Below, one piece after another: positions 36,858 to 45,390 of a stretch of 64,000 bases of DNA. A program made the position numbers and the translations under genes. Under the pieces are notes generated by a model. That model was not told where the DNA came from, ran no database searches, and saw only the letters and a program-made list of their open reading frames with translations. Origin of the DNA: Mucilaginibacter pedocola (GTDB lineage: Bacteria; Bacteroidota; Bacteroidia; Sphingobacteriales; Sphingobacteriaceae); assembly GCF_002013915.1 (NCBI RefSeq), contig NZ_MBTF01000034.1:186001-250000 (forward strand), written 5' to 3'. Position 1 is the first letter of the stretch. Each line of letters starts with the position of its first letter.

Positions 36858-36931
36858 TGCACTTGTAGGGATTCGAACCCCAAACCTTCTCATCCGTAGT
36901 GAGATGCTCTATCCAGTTGAGCTACAAGTGC
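36858..36931 (-). tRNA. tRNA-Arg (anticodon ACG)
   Basis: On the minus strand the sequence folds into a complete cloverleaf of 74 bases. The acceptor stem GCACTTG pairs with CAAGTGC, the anticodon stem TCTCA pairs with TGAGA around the loop CTACGGA (anticodon ACG), and the T loop is TTCGAAT. CCA is not encoded. It is the inosine-modified arginine tRNA reading CGN codons. Confidence 0.95.
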
Positions 36932-37034
36932 ATTTCCAGTTAAAAAATTTCAGCGCCGTTTCAGGCAACCGTCCCTTTTTTAATGGACTGCAAAGATAGG
37001 ATTCATTTACTTTAGGTGCAAACTTTTTTGAAAT

Positions 37035-37496
37035 TTATTTCACAGCAGCAGCTATAGCTTCAAAATTCGGCAGTTCGCCGGCATTCTCCAGCACTTCGGC
37101 GTAAATAATGTTTTGTTCCTCATCTATCACAAAAGCAGCACGTTTGGCTATTCCTTTCATACCGAAGGCGAATGATTCGTATTGTGCATCGTAAGCGGCC
37201 GAAACTTCTTTATTAAAGTCGGACAACAGCGGGAACTGGTATTTATTCTCCTCTTTGAACTTGGCCAGCGTAAAAGGCGAATCTACCGATACGCCCAGCA
37301 CCTGTGCGTTCAGCCCGTCGTAATAGCCAAAGCTATCGCGCATGGTGCAAAGTTGCGTGGTGCAAACGCCGGTAAAGGCTAAAGGGAAAAAATGAAGTAC
37401 CACCTTTTTGCCTTTAAAGTCGGCAAGCGAAACTTCTTTTAAGTCGGTTGATGTTAAAGTGAACTGCGGAGCGGGTTGGCCTGGTTGTAGTGGCAT
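37035..37496 (-). CDS. Peroxiredoxin (AhpC/TSA family, AhpE/BCP-like)
   Basis: Reduces hydroperoxides using a peroxidatic cysteine. The 153-residue protein opens with LQPGQPAPQFTLTSTD and contains FFPLAFTGVCTTQLCTMRD near 37-55: the peroxidatic Cys in FTGVC and a second Cys five residues on (TQLC), a possible resolving residue. SVDSPFTLAKFKEEN and the C-terminal region are standard. Transcribed away from the ABC operon; the 150-base divergent spacer holds the operon's promoter. Confidence 0.92.
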   Translation of the reverse strand: MPLQPGQPAPQFTLTSTDLKEVSLADFKGKKVVLHFFPLAFTGVCTTQLCTMRDSFGYYDGLNAQVLGVSVDSPFTLAKFKEENKYQFPLLSDFNKEVSAAYDAQYESFAFGMKGIAKRAAFVIDEEQNIIYAEVLENAGELPNFEAIAAAVK

Positions 37497-37588
37497 GGGG
37501 TATGAGTTTTGTTGCTACAAAAGAATAATAAATAATTGGCTTGTAAAGCGGTGTTTCAATATTGATCAAAAAAATATTTCAGTTTTTC

Positions 37589-37620
37589 TTTGGAAATATC
37601 AAATCAACCTCACACATTTG
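37589..37620 (+). promoter_or_regulatory. Bacteroidota-type promoter of the ABC/GntR operon
   Basis: TTTG (37589-37592) is followed after 20 bases by CACATTTG (37613-37620), one base off the TAnnTTTG -7 consensus. Spacing matches the -33/-7 arrangement of the Bacteroides primary sigma factor. The predicted transcription start falls inside the operator at 37621-37646. Confidence 0.65.
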
Positions 37621-37646
37621 TAGTGTACTACTTAACTAATACACTA
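37621..37646 (+). promoter_or_regulatory. Palindromic operator, probable GntR/YtrA-type site
   Basis: A 26-base imperfect palindrome with outer arms TAGTGTA and TACACTA (7 bp perfect) and a TTAA centre; 22 of 26 positions are symmetric. It directly abuts the ATG at 37647 and overlaps the predicted start of transcription. AGTGTA-N-TACACT spacing is that reported for YtrA-subfamily GntR regulators, and such a regulator is encoded in the same operon (39299-39688), so autoregulation is likely. Confidence 0.72.
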
Positions 37647-38486
37647 ATGATACAATTAAACAATTTATCTTTTGGTTATTCGAGTAAAAAGCTCCTATAT
37701 AAAGACCTGAACCTGAATATACAGGACGGCAGTATATATGGCCTGCTTGGCAAAAACGGCGCTGGAAAATCTACCCTGCTCAAAAATATGGTGGGTACGC
37801 TTTTTCCGGTGGAGGGTAGCTTGCTGGTAAATGGCATGGTGCCTAAAAGCCGCAAGCCATCGTTCCTTCAAACCATTTATTACATTGCCGAAGATGTGTA
37901 TGTTCCCGCACTCACCATAAAGCAATACCAAAACCTGTTCGCCCCCTTCTACCCCATGTTCGATGGCAACAGCTTCTACAAATATCTTAACGAATTGGAG
38001 GTAAGTATTGACGGAAAGCTAAACAAGTTATCCTTCGGGCAGCAAAAGAAATTTGTGATCGCATTCGCGCTGGCATGTAATACCAGGGTACTACTGATGG
38101 ACGAGCCTACCAACGGCCTGGATATTCCGTCAAAAGCACAATTCAGAAAGCTTATTGCCTCAGTAATGAATGACGACCGTATCATCATCATATCCACCCA
38201 CCAAATACGCGACCTGGAGAACATGATCGACAATATCATAATTGTGGATGATGGCACCCTGCTGCTGCATGCCTCGGTTGCGGATATTGCCGAAAAACTA
38301 TGCTTTAAAACCGTATCAGAAATACCGCCTGGTGCCCGGGTGCTTTACTCCGAAAAAATGCTGCGAGGCACTGCTGTAGTGATGGAAAATGCAGGCGAAG
38401 AGGACTCGGCCCTAAACCTCGAACAGCTTTTTAATGGTGTTACCGAGAACCCTGCAATGGCAAAACAAATTTTTTCAACCAATTAA
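37647..38486 (+). CDS. ABC transporter ATP-binding protein
   Basis: ATPase subunit of a small ABC transporter; 279 residues. Start ATG 37647 (MIQLNNLSFGYSSKK) is preferred over an in-frame upstream TTG because it follows the operator and fits the family start. Walker A GKNGAGKST near 36-44, signature LSFGQQKKF near 130, Walker B VLLMDEPTNGLD near 149-160, and the H-loop IISTHQ near 183. The next gene codes the membrane subunit. Substrate is unknown; YtrA-controlled transporters often respond to cell-envelope stress. Confidence 0.93.
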   Translation: MIQLNNLSFGYSSKKLLYKDLNLNIQDGSIYGLLGKNGAGKSTLLKNMVGTLFPVEGSLLVNGMVPKSRKPSFLQTIYYIAEDVYVPALTIKQYQNLFAPFYPMFDGNSFYKYLNELEVSIDGKLNKLSFGQQKKFVIAFALACNTRVLLMDEPTNGLDIPSKAQFRKLIASVMNDDRIIIISTHQIRDLENMIDNIIIVDDGTLLLHASVADIAEKLCFKTVSEIPPGARVLYSEKMLRGTAVVMENAGEEDSALNLEQLFNGVTENPAMAKQIFSTN

Positions 38487-38499
38487 TTCACAACCTCAC

Positions 38500-39297
38500 A
38501 TGAACGATACTTTTAGCATAAGCCGATTCGGGCTATTATTAAGGAAAACCGTATTGGAGCGCGCCATGCAGATCATTGGGGCAATGGTGGCTATACTGGC
38601 TTTTACCTTGATACTTTATTCGCTCTTTCTTTACGCATTAGACTGGGGGCCGGCACAAAATCTATCCTTTATTTGGGGCTTTGTTGGCGGCGGCGTGGTT
38701 TTATCAACAGTAGTGTTCAGCTACTTTACTACCAACGCCGGTGGCGCGGCCTACCTTACCCTACCAGCCTCGGCGTTGGAGAAATGGCTTTGCGGCGTGC
38801 TCATTTGCGGCTTACTGTTTTGTGCTATCTTTTTAAGCTTTTTCAGGCTAATGGACTACACCTTTGTAACGGCCTACCACAACAGGCTCGATCGCAACAG
38901 CCCGCTTTACCGTGCCTTGTACGATCATGTGTACCTTTATATGTTCGAAGATAATAATGTGGTTGTTAAAGCTACTATATTGTATACCAGCTTTGTAGGC
39001 GCCATGATGGTGGGCACGTTGTATTTTAACCGGGTGGCGCTTGTAAAAACTGCGCTGGTAGTATGCGGCATGCTGGCAACTATTTATTTTTTGAACCTGG
39101 GCATTGTTAGCCTATTATTTCATAATGTTGATGTTGCGTTCCCGTACTTTACGGTACTGTTAAAGGTAGATTCGGAAGTGGGCAACATTGAGCTGCCGCA
39201 TTACGCATACGGCATTGCCAATAATTTTTTACAATACGTGCTACCGGGCATTTTGTGGCTAACCGCTTATATAAGGCTTAGGGAAAAAGAAATTTAG
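38500..39297 (+). CDS. ABC-2-like permease / integral membrane protein
   Basis: A 265-residue membrane protein with about six hydrophobic segments (for example near 23-49, 60-79, 95-118, 155-171, 180-205 and 230-255). Start ATG at 38500 gives MNDTFSISRFGLLLRK; an in-frame start at 38434 lies inside the ATPase gene. It is the obvious partner of the ATPase 13 bases upstream and is followed by the GntR gene after one base. No family motif is strong enough to name its substrate. Confidence 0.78.
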   Translation: MNDTFSISRFGLLLRKTVLERAMQIIGAMVAILAFTLILYSLFLYALDWGPAQNLSFIWGFVGGGVVLSTVVFSYFTTNAGGAAYLTLPASALEKWLCGVLICGLLFCAIFLSFFRLMDYTFVTAYHNRLDRNSPLYRALYDHVYLYMFEDNNVVVKATILYTSFVGAMMVGTLYFNRVALVKTALVVCGMLATIYFLNLGIVSLLFHNVDVAFPYFTVLLKVDSEVGNIELPHYAYGIANNFLQYVLPGILWLTAYIRLREKEI

Positions 39298-39298
39298 A

Positions 39299-39688
39299 AT
39301 GGAGTTTAGAGAAAAGCAGGCAATTTATTTACAGATAGCAGAGTACGTTTGCGAACAAATACTGCTAAAGCAATGGCCGCTAGAAGCAAAGATATTAAGC
39401 ATCCGCGACCTGGCCGTGACCATGCAGGTAAACCCTAACACGGTACAGCGCTCCTACGATTTTTTACAGCAGCGCGAGATCATCAGTAATAAACGCGGCG
39501 TAGGCTATTTTGTAGAAGCCGAGGCTATGGCCAGGGTAATGGCTTTTAGGAAAGAACAATTTTTAGAGAACGAACTGCCCGTATTTTTAAGAAGTATGTA
39601 CCTGCTCGACATCCCTATGGAGGAGATAGAAATACGCTATGAAAAATATATCGACGAAACTTTTAAAGAAAAGAAATATGAAGACTAA
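39299..39688 (+). CDS. GntR family transcriptional regulator (YtrA subfamily)
   Basis: A compact 129-residue repressor: a winged helix-turn-helix (about 8-75) with LSIRDLAVTMQVNPNTVQRS at the recognition helix and REIISNKRGVGYFV as wing, followed by a short helical dimerisation tail only, as in the YtrA subfamily. It probably binds the palindrome at 37621-37646 and shuts the operon. Overlaps the next gene by 11 bases. Confidence 0.9.
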   Translation: MEFREKQAIYLQIAEYVCEQILLKQWPLEAKILSIRDLAVTMQVNPNTVQRSYDFLQQREIISNKRGVGYFVEAEAMARVMAFRKEQFLENELPVFLRSMYLLDIPMEEIEIRYEKYIDETFKEKKYED

Positions 39689-40409
39689 AATAAGCACTCT
39701 TATACTCAGGCTAACATTTGCCCTGATGCTGCTGGGTGTTGTGGTATCAGACCTGGCGTTCAAAAGCGTGTATAATAAGGTTGATAAAAGCGACAATTAC
39801 TGGAACTATAACAAGGTGCTGGAGCAACCTTTTAAGCACCTGAAACTGGAGGGTGGCAACATTACCCAAATAGTTTTTCAGCAAAATAAAAAAGCATCGG
39901 TAAGGGTACTTAATTATTGGGATGCGTATCAAAAAGATGTCACGTTCAAGGCTTACGTAAAAAACGATACGTTGCATCTCATCTTTCCCAACAAATACAA
40001 AAACGAAGCAGAAAAAAACTGGATGCAAAACCGGGTGTTGGTGCGCCTCTTTGCCCCCGAGTTGCTATCGGTAGACGGTACCGATACCAACTTCGAACTG
40101 CAGAAATTAAAGCAGGCGAACATTAGCGTGAACTTAAAAGGCCTGTCGAGGCTGGAAGTAGAAAGTTACATCCCCCACTTCGACACGATCCGGATAGCCC
40201 AGGCAGATTCGAGCCAGGTAATGTTCGAGATGGCACCCGAATTAAAAGGCTCTAAAAACATGCACTTCGGTTACGTAAACGCTAACCTGAAGGATTATAC
40301 GATATTGGACATCGGACACGGTTTTGCCGAAAAAGCTGACTTGGCTATTACGGATAGCTCAGCCATCATTCTTTCAGGAAAATCACTCAAAGCAATGCAT
40401 AAAAATTAA
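39678..40409 (+). CDS. Membrane-anchored beta-helix protein (DUF2807/GIN-like)
   Basis: A 243-residue protein beginning at ATG 39678 (MKTKISTLILRLTFALMLLGVVV), whose start is an uncleaved or cleaved N-terminal hydrophobic segment. The remainder is a repetitive beta-rich region (FKHLKLEGGNI, LEVESYIPHFDTIRIAQADSS, DLAITDSSAIILSG) resembling the GIN/DUF2807 putative adhesin head domain. It is co-transcribed with the ABC/GntR genes, which suggests an envelope-stress role. Function is not established. Confidence 0.7.
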   Translation: MKTKISTLILRLTFALMLLGVVVSDLAFKSVYNKVDKSDNYWNYNKVLEQPFKHLKLEGGNITQIVFQQNKKASVRVLNYWDAYQKDVTFKAYVKNDTLHLIFPNKYKNEAEKNWMQNRVLVRLFAPELLSVDGTDTNFELQKLKQANISVNLKGLSRLEVESYIPHFDTIRIAQADSSQVMFEMAPELKGSKNMHFGYVNANLKDYTILDIGHGFAEKADLAITDSSAIILSGKSLKAMHKN

Positions 40410-40444
40410 AGCCCTTGGCAGTTGGTACAAATCCCGGTGATAAA

Positions 40445-40837
40445 ATGGCACAAAACATAGCTCAAATAACATTGGTGATTGATGATTACGACGAAGCCAT
40501 TGCTTTTTTCACCCAAAAGTTAGGTTTTGAACTGTTGGAAGATACCTCGTTAAGCGATGCAAAACGCTGGGTGACCGTTTCGCCCGAGGGCGGCACATTC
40601 CGTTTGTTATTGGCTAAAGCCGTGGGCGACGAACAAAAAAGCAGGATAGGCAACCAAACCGGTGGCCGAGTTTTTATGTTTTTATATACCGACGACTTTT
40701 GCCGCGACTATAAAAGATACCAGGAGGCCGGTGTTAAGTTTGTAAGAGAGCCAAAACAGGAGCCCTATGGCACAGTAGCGGTATTTGCAGACCTTTACGG
40801 AAATTTGTGGGACCTGATAGAAGAAACGAGGAAATAA
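40445..40837 (+). CDS. VOC (glyoxalase/bleomycin resistance-like) family protein
   Basis: A 130-residue vicinal-oxygen-chelate fold protein. The ATG at 40445 (MAQNIAQITLVIDDYDEAIAFF) fits the family start; an in-frame TTG ten codons earlier is less likely. The two beta-alpha-beta-beta-beta units are visible: LVIDDYDEAIAFFTQKLGF and RVFMFLYTDDFCRDYKRYQ, ending in FADLYGNLWDLIE with the usual metal-ligand Glu. Enzymatic activity is not known. Directly followed by a quinone oxidoreductase gene with no spacer. Confidence 0.85.
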   Translation: MAQNIAQITLVIDDYDEAIAFFTQKLGFELLEDTSLSDAKRWVTVSPEGGTFRLLLAKAVGDEQKSRIGNQTGGRVFMFLYTDDFCRDYKRYQEAGVKFVREPKQEPYGTVAVFADLYGNLWDLIEETRK

Positions 40838-41824
40838 ATGCAAGCCATCATCATCACCCAACCCGGCGGACCCGAAGTTTTACAATTAGGCGAACGCCCT
40901 ACCCCTCTTTATGCATCGGGAGAAGTGCTGATAAAAGTTATGGCGGCAGGCGTAAACCGCCCCGATGTTTTTCAACGGAAGGGTAATTACCCGCCACCCG
41001 ATGGCGCGCCAAAGGATATCCCCGGGCTGGAAGTAGCCGGCATTGTGGCCAAAGTTGGCTCGGGTGTTAGCCGTTGGCAGGTTGGCGATAAAGTTTGCGC
41101 GCTGGTTTGGGGTGGCGGCTACGCCGAATATTGCACAGCACCCGGAGGACAATGCCTGCCCATACCCGGCAACTTAAGTTTTTCAGAGGCTGCCTCACTA
41201 CCCGAAACCTTCTTTACGGTTTGGAGTAACGTATTCGACAGAGCCGCACTGCAACCAAGCGAAAGCTTGCTGGTACATGGCGGCAGCAGCGGCATTGGCG
41301 TTACTGCTATTCAAATGGCCAAAGCATTAGGTAGCACCGTTTACGTAACCGCAGGAAGCGATGATAAATGTAAATTCTGCGAAACATTGGGTGCCGATAA
41401 AGCCATCAACTATAAAACCGAAAACTTTACTGAAGCCATCGGTACCCTCACAGGCGGCAAAGGCGTTAACGTGATACTGGATATGGTTGGCGGCAGCTAC
41501 ACCGCGCAAAACATCAAATGCCTGGCCGATGACGGGCGGTTGGTAATGATCAACGCCGTAGAAGGCAATAAGGTAGAAATAAACTTATCTGAAATAATGC
41601 GCAGGAGGTTAACCATCACCGGTTCTACCCTACGCGCACGCAATGCGGATTTCAAAAGTGCTATTGCCAAAAAGCTGGAGCAGCATATATGGCCCCTGTT
41701 GGCATCCCGGCAAATAAAACCTGTTATCTACAAAACATTTCTGCTAAAAGATGCCGCCAAAGCACATGAGTTGATGGAAAGCAGTGAGCATATTGGGAAG
41801 ATAGTTTTATCAGTTTGCAGTTGA
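40838..41824 (+). CDS. NAD(P)H-quinone oxidoreductase (MDR family, PIG3-like)
   Basis: Zinc-independent medium-chain reductase of 328 residues that reduces quinones with NADPH. N-terminal GroES-like domain (VMAAGVNRPDVFQRKGNYP) and a Rossmann domain with LLVHGGSSGIGVTAIQMAK near 143-161. GVNVILDMVGGSY near 207 is the family nucleotide-pocket loop. The last codons (SVCS) are written by the start of the heptamer repeat array that follows. Confidence 0.92.
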   Translation: MQAIIITQPGGPEVLQLGERPTPLYASGEVLIKVMAAGVNRPDVFQRKGNYPPPDGAPKDIPGLEVAGIVAKVGSGVSRWQVGDKVCALVWGGGYAEYCTAPGGQCLPIPGNLSFSEAASLPETFFTVWSNVFDRAALQPSESLLVHGGSSGIGVTAIQMAKALGSTVYVTAGSDDKCKFCETLGADKAINYKTENFTEAIGTLTGGKGVNVILDMVGGSYTAQNIKCLADDGRLVMINAVEGNKVEINLSEIMRRRLTITGSTLRARNADFKSAIAKKLEQHIWPLLASRQIKPVIYKTFLLKDAAKAHELMESSEHIGKIVLSVCS

Positions 41825-41945
41825 CAGTTAGCAGTAGGCGGTTTTCAGTGGGCAGTTGACAGTTTGCAGTAGGCAGTGTGCAGTAGGCAGTGTGCAGTTA
41901 GCAGTACAGAAAACCTTGCAAACTGCCCACCGCAAACTGCAAACT
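41811..41945. repeat. Tandem heptamer array CAGTNNN with inverted right arm
   Basis: From 41811 to 41908 the sequence is fourteen consecutive seven-base units in perfect phase, thirteen beginning CAGT and one CGGT (for example CAGTTTG, CAGTTGA, CAGTAGG, CAGTGTG). The bases 41914-41945 are the same words in reverse complement (CAAACTG, CAAACTA), so the whole can fold into a long imperfect hairpin. It begins inside the last codons of the quinone oxidoreductase and ends 5 bases before the stop codon of the convergent lipoprotein gene, filling the entire spacer. Confidence 0.9.
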
Positions 41946-41949
41946 AACG

Positions 41950-43263
41950 CTACTTCACCCCATCATACTCCGCCACATTCACCTTTGGAATGCCCGAGCC
42001 GTATTTGCTGTTGATGGCCTTGATAAACTCATTAGCCACAACGGCATAGCCCCTGGGCGTTAGGTGTATGCCATCAAGCGAAAAAATGCCCCCTGTAATA
42101 AAATCGGAATTTACATTTACACCATCTATCGTCAACCCGGCTTTCAGGCTATTCAAAAAGGTATAAGCATCAAACAAGGCCAGCCCTTTTGCTTCGGCAA
42201 CGGCTTTAATGGTGGCGTTATAGGCGTTGATGTGTTCTTTCACCAGTATCACTTCGTTAGCATCAAGTACGTATTGGTTCTCGATAGGTGCATAGGGGCT
42301 TAAACCATAAGGCTGCATACCGGCTGTTGTATTTACCGGCTGCCCTATCTTTTGGGTATCGAAAGTGAGCAAGATCAAATCCGTAGCCCCGGCCGTGCGC
42401 GGGCTGTAAGTAGTATTAGTTATATCAGCCGCCTTACGGGCGTTCACATACAAGGCTGTTACGGCTGGGTTGGCGGCTTTTGCACCAGCTAATATTGCGG
42501 TTGTGCTAAGAGTGGTAAAATAGGGAGCGGCGGTTACATCGGGTATTGTGGCAACTACTCCTTTTTGCCCTGTTGCGGTAAGTTTGTTTATCACTAAATT
42601 ATATAACGCGCCGAATTGTGCTTTATCCGTCAGCGCATCCGAAGCGCCCCCGGCTGTTGCGTAGCCCAGTGCATCGTTATTACCCAGCCAATTGTTAAAA
42701 AAGGTGAAAGTTTTCGCGGTTACAAAATCAATGTACTTAGTGGTGTTAGCGCCCGCATCGCCCGGCAACAGGCGTTCAAAGTAACCGTTCAGGTTGCCAT
42801 AAGCGGCATCATCAATATTGGCCAATTTAATTCCCGGTACGCCGTAGTTATTTATATCGCCGGAGTATTTGGTATACAGCGTTACATTACCCAAACCGGG
42901 GATGGCCACTTTGCCGCGCACGGCAAGTTTATCGGCCACGTTTGCAATAACAGGCATACCTGTTGCGGTAAAACCGGTGAGTTTAAGGTAACCCGAACCG
43001 TTCTCCTGCCCCGCGCCAAATAGCGGCTGGGTAAACGCACCGCCCCCTACTTTTGCCATTTGCCGGGCAATAATGGCAGGGTAAGCGCTTTGCTGGCTCT
43101 CCAGGTAAAGCCCGCCATTAGAGTAGCCTGCTGTGAGCGAGTTACCTACAGCAATGTAACGGCTAAAGTCGGCGCTGCCCTGTCCGCCCTGCGGCCCTTC
43201 GCTGTAAGGCTTGCACGATGCCAGCAAAAAAAGGCATGCTATTATGTTGGTATAATATTTCAC
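41950..43263 (-). CDS. SGNH/GDSL-family hydrolase lipoprotein
   Basis: A secreted esterase/lipase-like protein of 437 residues. The GTG at 43263 is chosen because it gives a proper type II signal peptide (MKYYTNIIACLFLLASC, lipobox LLASC with Cys17); longer in-frame reading to 43326 would place about 21 residues before it. Block I is AVGNSLTAGYSNG (GNSL replaces GDSL) with the nucleophile Ser, block III NNWLGNNDALGY, and block V DGIHLTPRGYAVVAN with the Asp-His pair. Such lipoproteins sit on the outer membrane of Bacteroidota; substrate unknown. Confidence 0.88.
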   Translation of the reverse strand: MKYYTNIIACLFLLASCKPYSEGPQGGQGSADFSRYIAVGNSLTAGYSNGGLYLESQQSAYPAIIARQMAKVGGGAFTQPLFGAGQENGSGYLKLTGFTATGMPVIANVADKLAVRGKVAIPGLGNVTLYTKYSGDINNYGVPGIKLANIDDAAYGNLNGYFERLLPGDAGANTTKYIDFVTAKTFTFFNNWLGNNDALGYATAGGASDALTDKAQFGALYNLVINKLTATGQKGVVATIPDVTAAPYFTTLSTTAILAGAKAANPAVTALYVNARKAADITNTTYSPRTAGATDLILLTFDTQKIGQPVNTTAGMQPYGLSPYAPIENQYVLDANEVILVKEHINAYNATIKAVAEAKGLALFDAYTFLNSLKAGLTIDGVNVNSDFITGGIFSLDGIHLTPRGYAVVANEFIKAINSKYGSGIPKVNVAEYDGVK

Positions 43264-43363
43264 CACTTCGTTCAAATTAATTAGGGTAAGCCGGTAATAG
43301 TTACGCCTCCTATCCGTACCGAACACATTGCCGCACAGATCACCGCGCTTTAAAATCGGGTAT

Positions 43364-43371
43364 CAAATTTA
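43364..43371 (-). promoter_or_regulatory. -7 element (TAAATTTG) for the SGNH hydrolase gene
   Basis: On the minus strand TAAATTTG matches TAnnTTTG exactly. It lies about 100 bases upstream of the GTG start. No clear TTTG is found at the -33 position. Confidence 0.4.
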
Positions 43372-43441
43372 CAGAAAATGCTTCAATAAAAACGTCCGAA
43401 AATTTCTTAACATAACTATTTAAATATTTGGCAATAAACGT

Positions 43442-43449
43442 TAACTTTG
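43442..43449 (+). promoter_or_regulatory. -7 element (TAACTTTG) for atpD
   Basis: TAACTTTG matches the TAnnTTTG consensus and lies 82 bases before the atpD ATG. A -33 TTTG at the right distance is not evident. The predicted leader contains a small hairpin, CTGTTG (43469-43474) with CAACAG (43480-43485). Confidence 0.5.
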
Positions 43450-43530
43450 CGCCTCTGAAAGAGCACTACTGTTGGGAGTCAACAGCTTGCTTTACAGGTA
43501 ACATTTTTTTAAAACACCACCAGGTACTAT

Positions 43531-45036
43531 ATGCCAAACATTGGAAAAATATCAAGGATCATCGGTCCGGTAGTTGACGTAAGTTTTGCTAATGATGCAC
43601 ATCTTCCTAAAATTTACGATGCGCTTGAGATCACAAAAGAGAACGGACAAAAAATTGTTTTAGAAGTTCAACAGCACTTAGGTGAAGACCGTGTGCGCGC
43701 TATCGCGATGGACTCCACCGACGGCTTGCTGCGCGGTATGGACGTTTTAGATACCGAAAATGCGATCAAAATGCCGGTTGGCGAAGGTATCAAAGGCCGG
43801 GTATTTAACGTAGTTGGCGATGCTATCGACGGTATTGCCGATCTTGATAAAGCTACTGGCCGCCCTATCCACGCAACGCCTCCGCGTTTCGAGGATCTGT
43901 CTACAGCAACCGAGCCCCTGTTCACAGGTATTAAGGTTATCGACTTGCTGGAGCCTTATGTAAAAGGTGGTAAAATTGGTTTGTTCGGTGGTGCCGGTGT
44001 AGGTAAAACTGTATTGATCCAGGAACTGATCAACAACATCGCGAAAGCATATTCAGGTTTATCTGTATTTGCCGGTGTAGGCGAGCGTACCCGCGAAGGT
44101 AACGACTTGTTGCGCGAGATGTTGGAATCGGGCATTATAAAATATGGCGATGCATTTATGCACTCGATGGAAGAAGGTGGTTGGGATTTGACCAAGATCG
44201 ATGCCGAAGCTTTGAAAGATTCAAAAGCAACCTTCGTGTTTGGCCAAATGAACGAGCCTCCTGGTGCACGTGCACGTGTGGCCTTATCGGGCTTAACCCT
44301 TGCCGAGTACTTCCGCGATGGCGATGAAGATGGCAAAGGCCGCGATATCCTTTTCTTTATCGATAACATCTTCCGTTTCACCCAGGCAGGTTCTGAGGTA
44401 TCAGCGTTGTTGGGCCGTATGCCTTCGGCGGTAGGTTACCAGCCAACCTTGGCAACTGAGATGGGTACCATGCAAGAGCGTATCACCTCTACCAAACGCG
44501 GTTCGATCACTTCGGTACAGGCAGTATACGTACCTGCGGATGACTTGACCGACCCTGCGCCGGCTACAACCTTCGCTCACTTGGATGCTACCACCGTACT
44601 TTCGCGTAAAATTGCCGAGTTAGGTATTTACCCTGCGGTGGATCCATTGGATTCAACTTCACGCATCCTGAGCGCACAGATCCTGGGCGACGAGCACTAC
44701 AACACTGCTCAGCGCGTTAAAGAAACCCTGCAACGTTACAAAGAGCTTCAGGATATCATCGCCATCCTGGGTATGGACGAGCTATCTGAAGAAGATAAAT
44801 TAGTTGTAGCACGCGCACGCCGTGTTCAGCGTTTCCTTTCTCAGCCATTCTTCGTGGCCGAGCAGTTCACCGGCTTAAAAGGTGTATTGGTTGATATTAA
44901 AGATACCATCAAAGGCTTTAACATGATCATGGATGGCGAAGTAGATGAGTACCCTGAGGCTGCATTCAACCTGGTGGGTAGCATTGAAGACGCTATTGAA
45001 AAAGGCAAAAAATTATTAGCTGAAGCTAATTCTTAA
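43531..45036 (+). CDS. atpD: F-type ATP synthase subunit beta
   Basis: Catalytic subunit of the F1 head. The 501-residue protein carries the P-loop GGAGVGKTVL near 150-159, GERTREGNDLL near 186, the DELSEEDKL catch-loop region near 405 (close to the canonical DELSEEDK), and FLSQPFFVAEQFTG near 430. Only beta and epsilon are encoded here, the usual split arrangement in Bacteroidota where the remaining subunits lie elsewhere. Confidence 0.98.
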   Translation: MPNIGKISRIIGPVVDVSFANDAHLPKIYDALEITKENGQKIVLEVQQHLGEDRVRAIAMDSTDGLLRGMDVLDTENAIKMPVGEGIKGRVFNVVGDAIDGIADLDKATGRPIHATPPRFEDLSTATEPLFTGIKVIDLLEPYVKGGKIGLFGGAGVGKTVLIQELINNIAKAYSGLSVFAGVGERTREGNDLLREMLESGIIKYGDAFMHSMEEGGWDLTKIDAEALKDSKATFVFGQMNEPPGARARVALSGLTLAEYFRDGDEDGKGRDILFFIDNIFRFTQAGSEVSALLGRMPSAVGYQPTLATEMGTMQERITSTKRGSITSVQAVYVPADDLTDPAPATTFAHLDATTVLSRKIAELGIYPAVDPLDSTSRILSAQILGDEHYNTAQRVKETLQRYKELQDIIAILGMDELSEEDKLVVARARRVQRFLSQPFFVAEQFTGLKGVLVDIKDTIKGFNMIMDGEVDEYPEAAFNLVGSIEDAIEKGKKLLAEANS

Positions 45037-45050
45037 TAGAATTAAGAAAT

Positions 45051-45114
45051 AAGAGTCAAGAATCAGGACAGGAAAATAAATCTTGCATCTTGATTCTCGA
45101 CTCTTGAATCTAAC
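45051..45114. repeat. Inverted heptad repeat between atpD and atpC
   Basis: Positions 45051-45065 pair with 45091-45105 (one mismatch in 15). The right arm reads in seven-base phase as ATCTTGC, ATCTTGA, TTCTCGA, CTCTTGA, ATCTAAC. A second small hairpin spans the atpD stop codon (TTCTTAAT 45030-45037 with ATTAAGAA 45041-45048). The spacer is otherwise empty and has no T tract. Confidence 0.8.
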
Positions 45115-45119
45115 AATAC

Positions 45120-45368
45120 ATGACTTTAGAAATTCTTACTCCCGATAAAAAAGTTTTCGAAGGCGATGCTACCTCGGTTACATTGCCCGGTGCTTTAGGC
45201 TCTTTCGAGATACTGAACAACCACGCCCCTATCATCTCTACCCTGAATGATGGTAAGCTAACCGTAAGAGAAGGCGGTAAAGAAGATATCTTTTTTATTA
45301 AAGGCGGTGTGGTAGAAGCTTTAAACAATAAAGTAACCGTACTGGCAGAAGGCATTACCCACAAGTAA
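45120..45368 (+). CDS. atpC: F-type ATP synthase subunit epsilon, short form
   Basis: An 82-residue epsilon subunit consisting only of the N-terminal beta-sandwich (LEILTPDKKVFEGDATSVTLPG, GSFEILNNHAPIIS, FFIKGGVVEALNNKVTVLAE). The C-terminal two-helix domain that inhibits hydrolysis in E. coli (139 residues) is absent; short epsilon subunits are common in this phylum. It follows atpD after 83 bases and ends 22 bases before a strong terminator. Confidence 0.95.
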   Translation: MTLEILTPDKKVFEGDATSVTLPGALGSFEILNNHAPIISTLNDGKLTVREGGKEDIFFIKGGVVEALNNKVTVLAEGITHK

Positions 45369-45390
45369 TAGTTTTTGCACTAATATTGAA

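Noticed and set aside
43060..43284. Plus-strand open frame opposite the SGNH lipoprotein start
   Set aside because: Shadow frame of a clearly coding minus-strand gene; no family resemblance.
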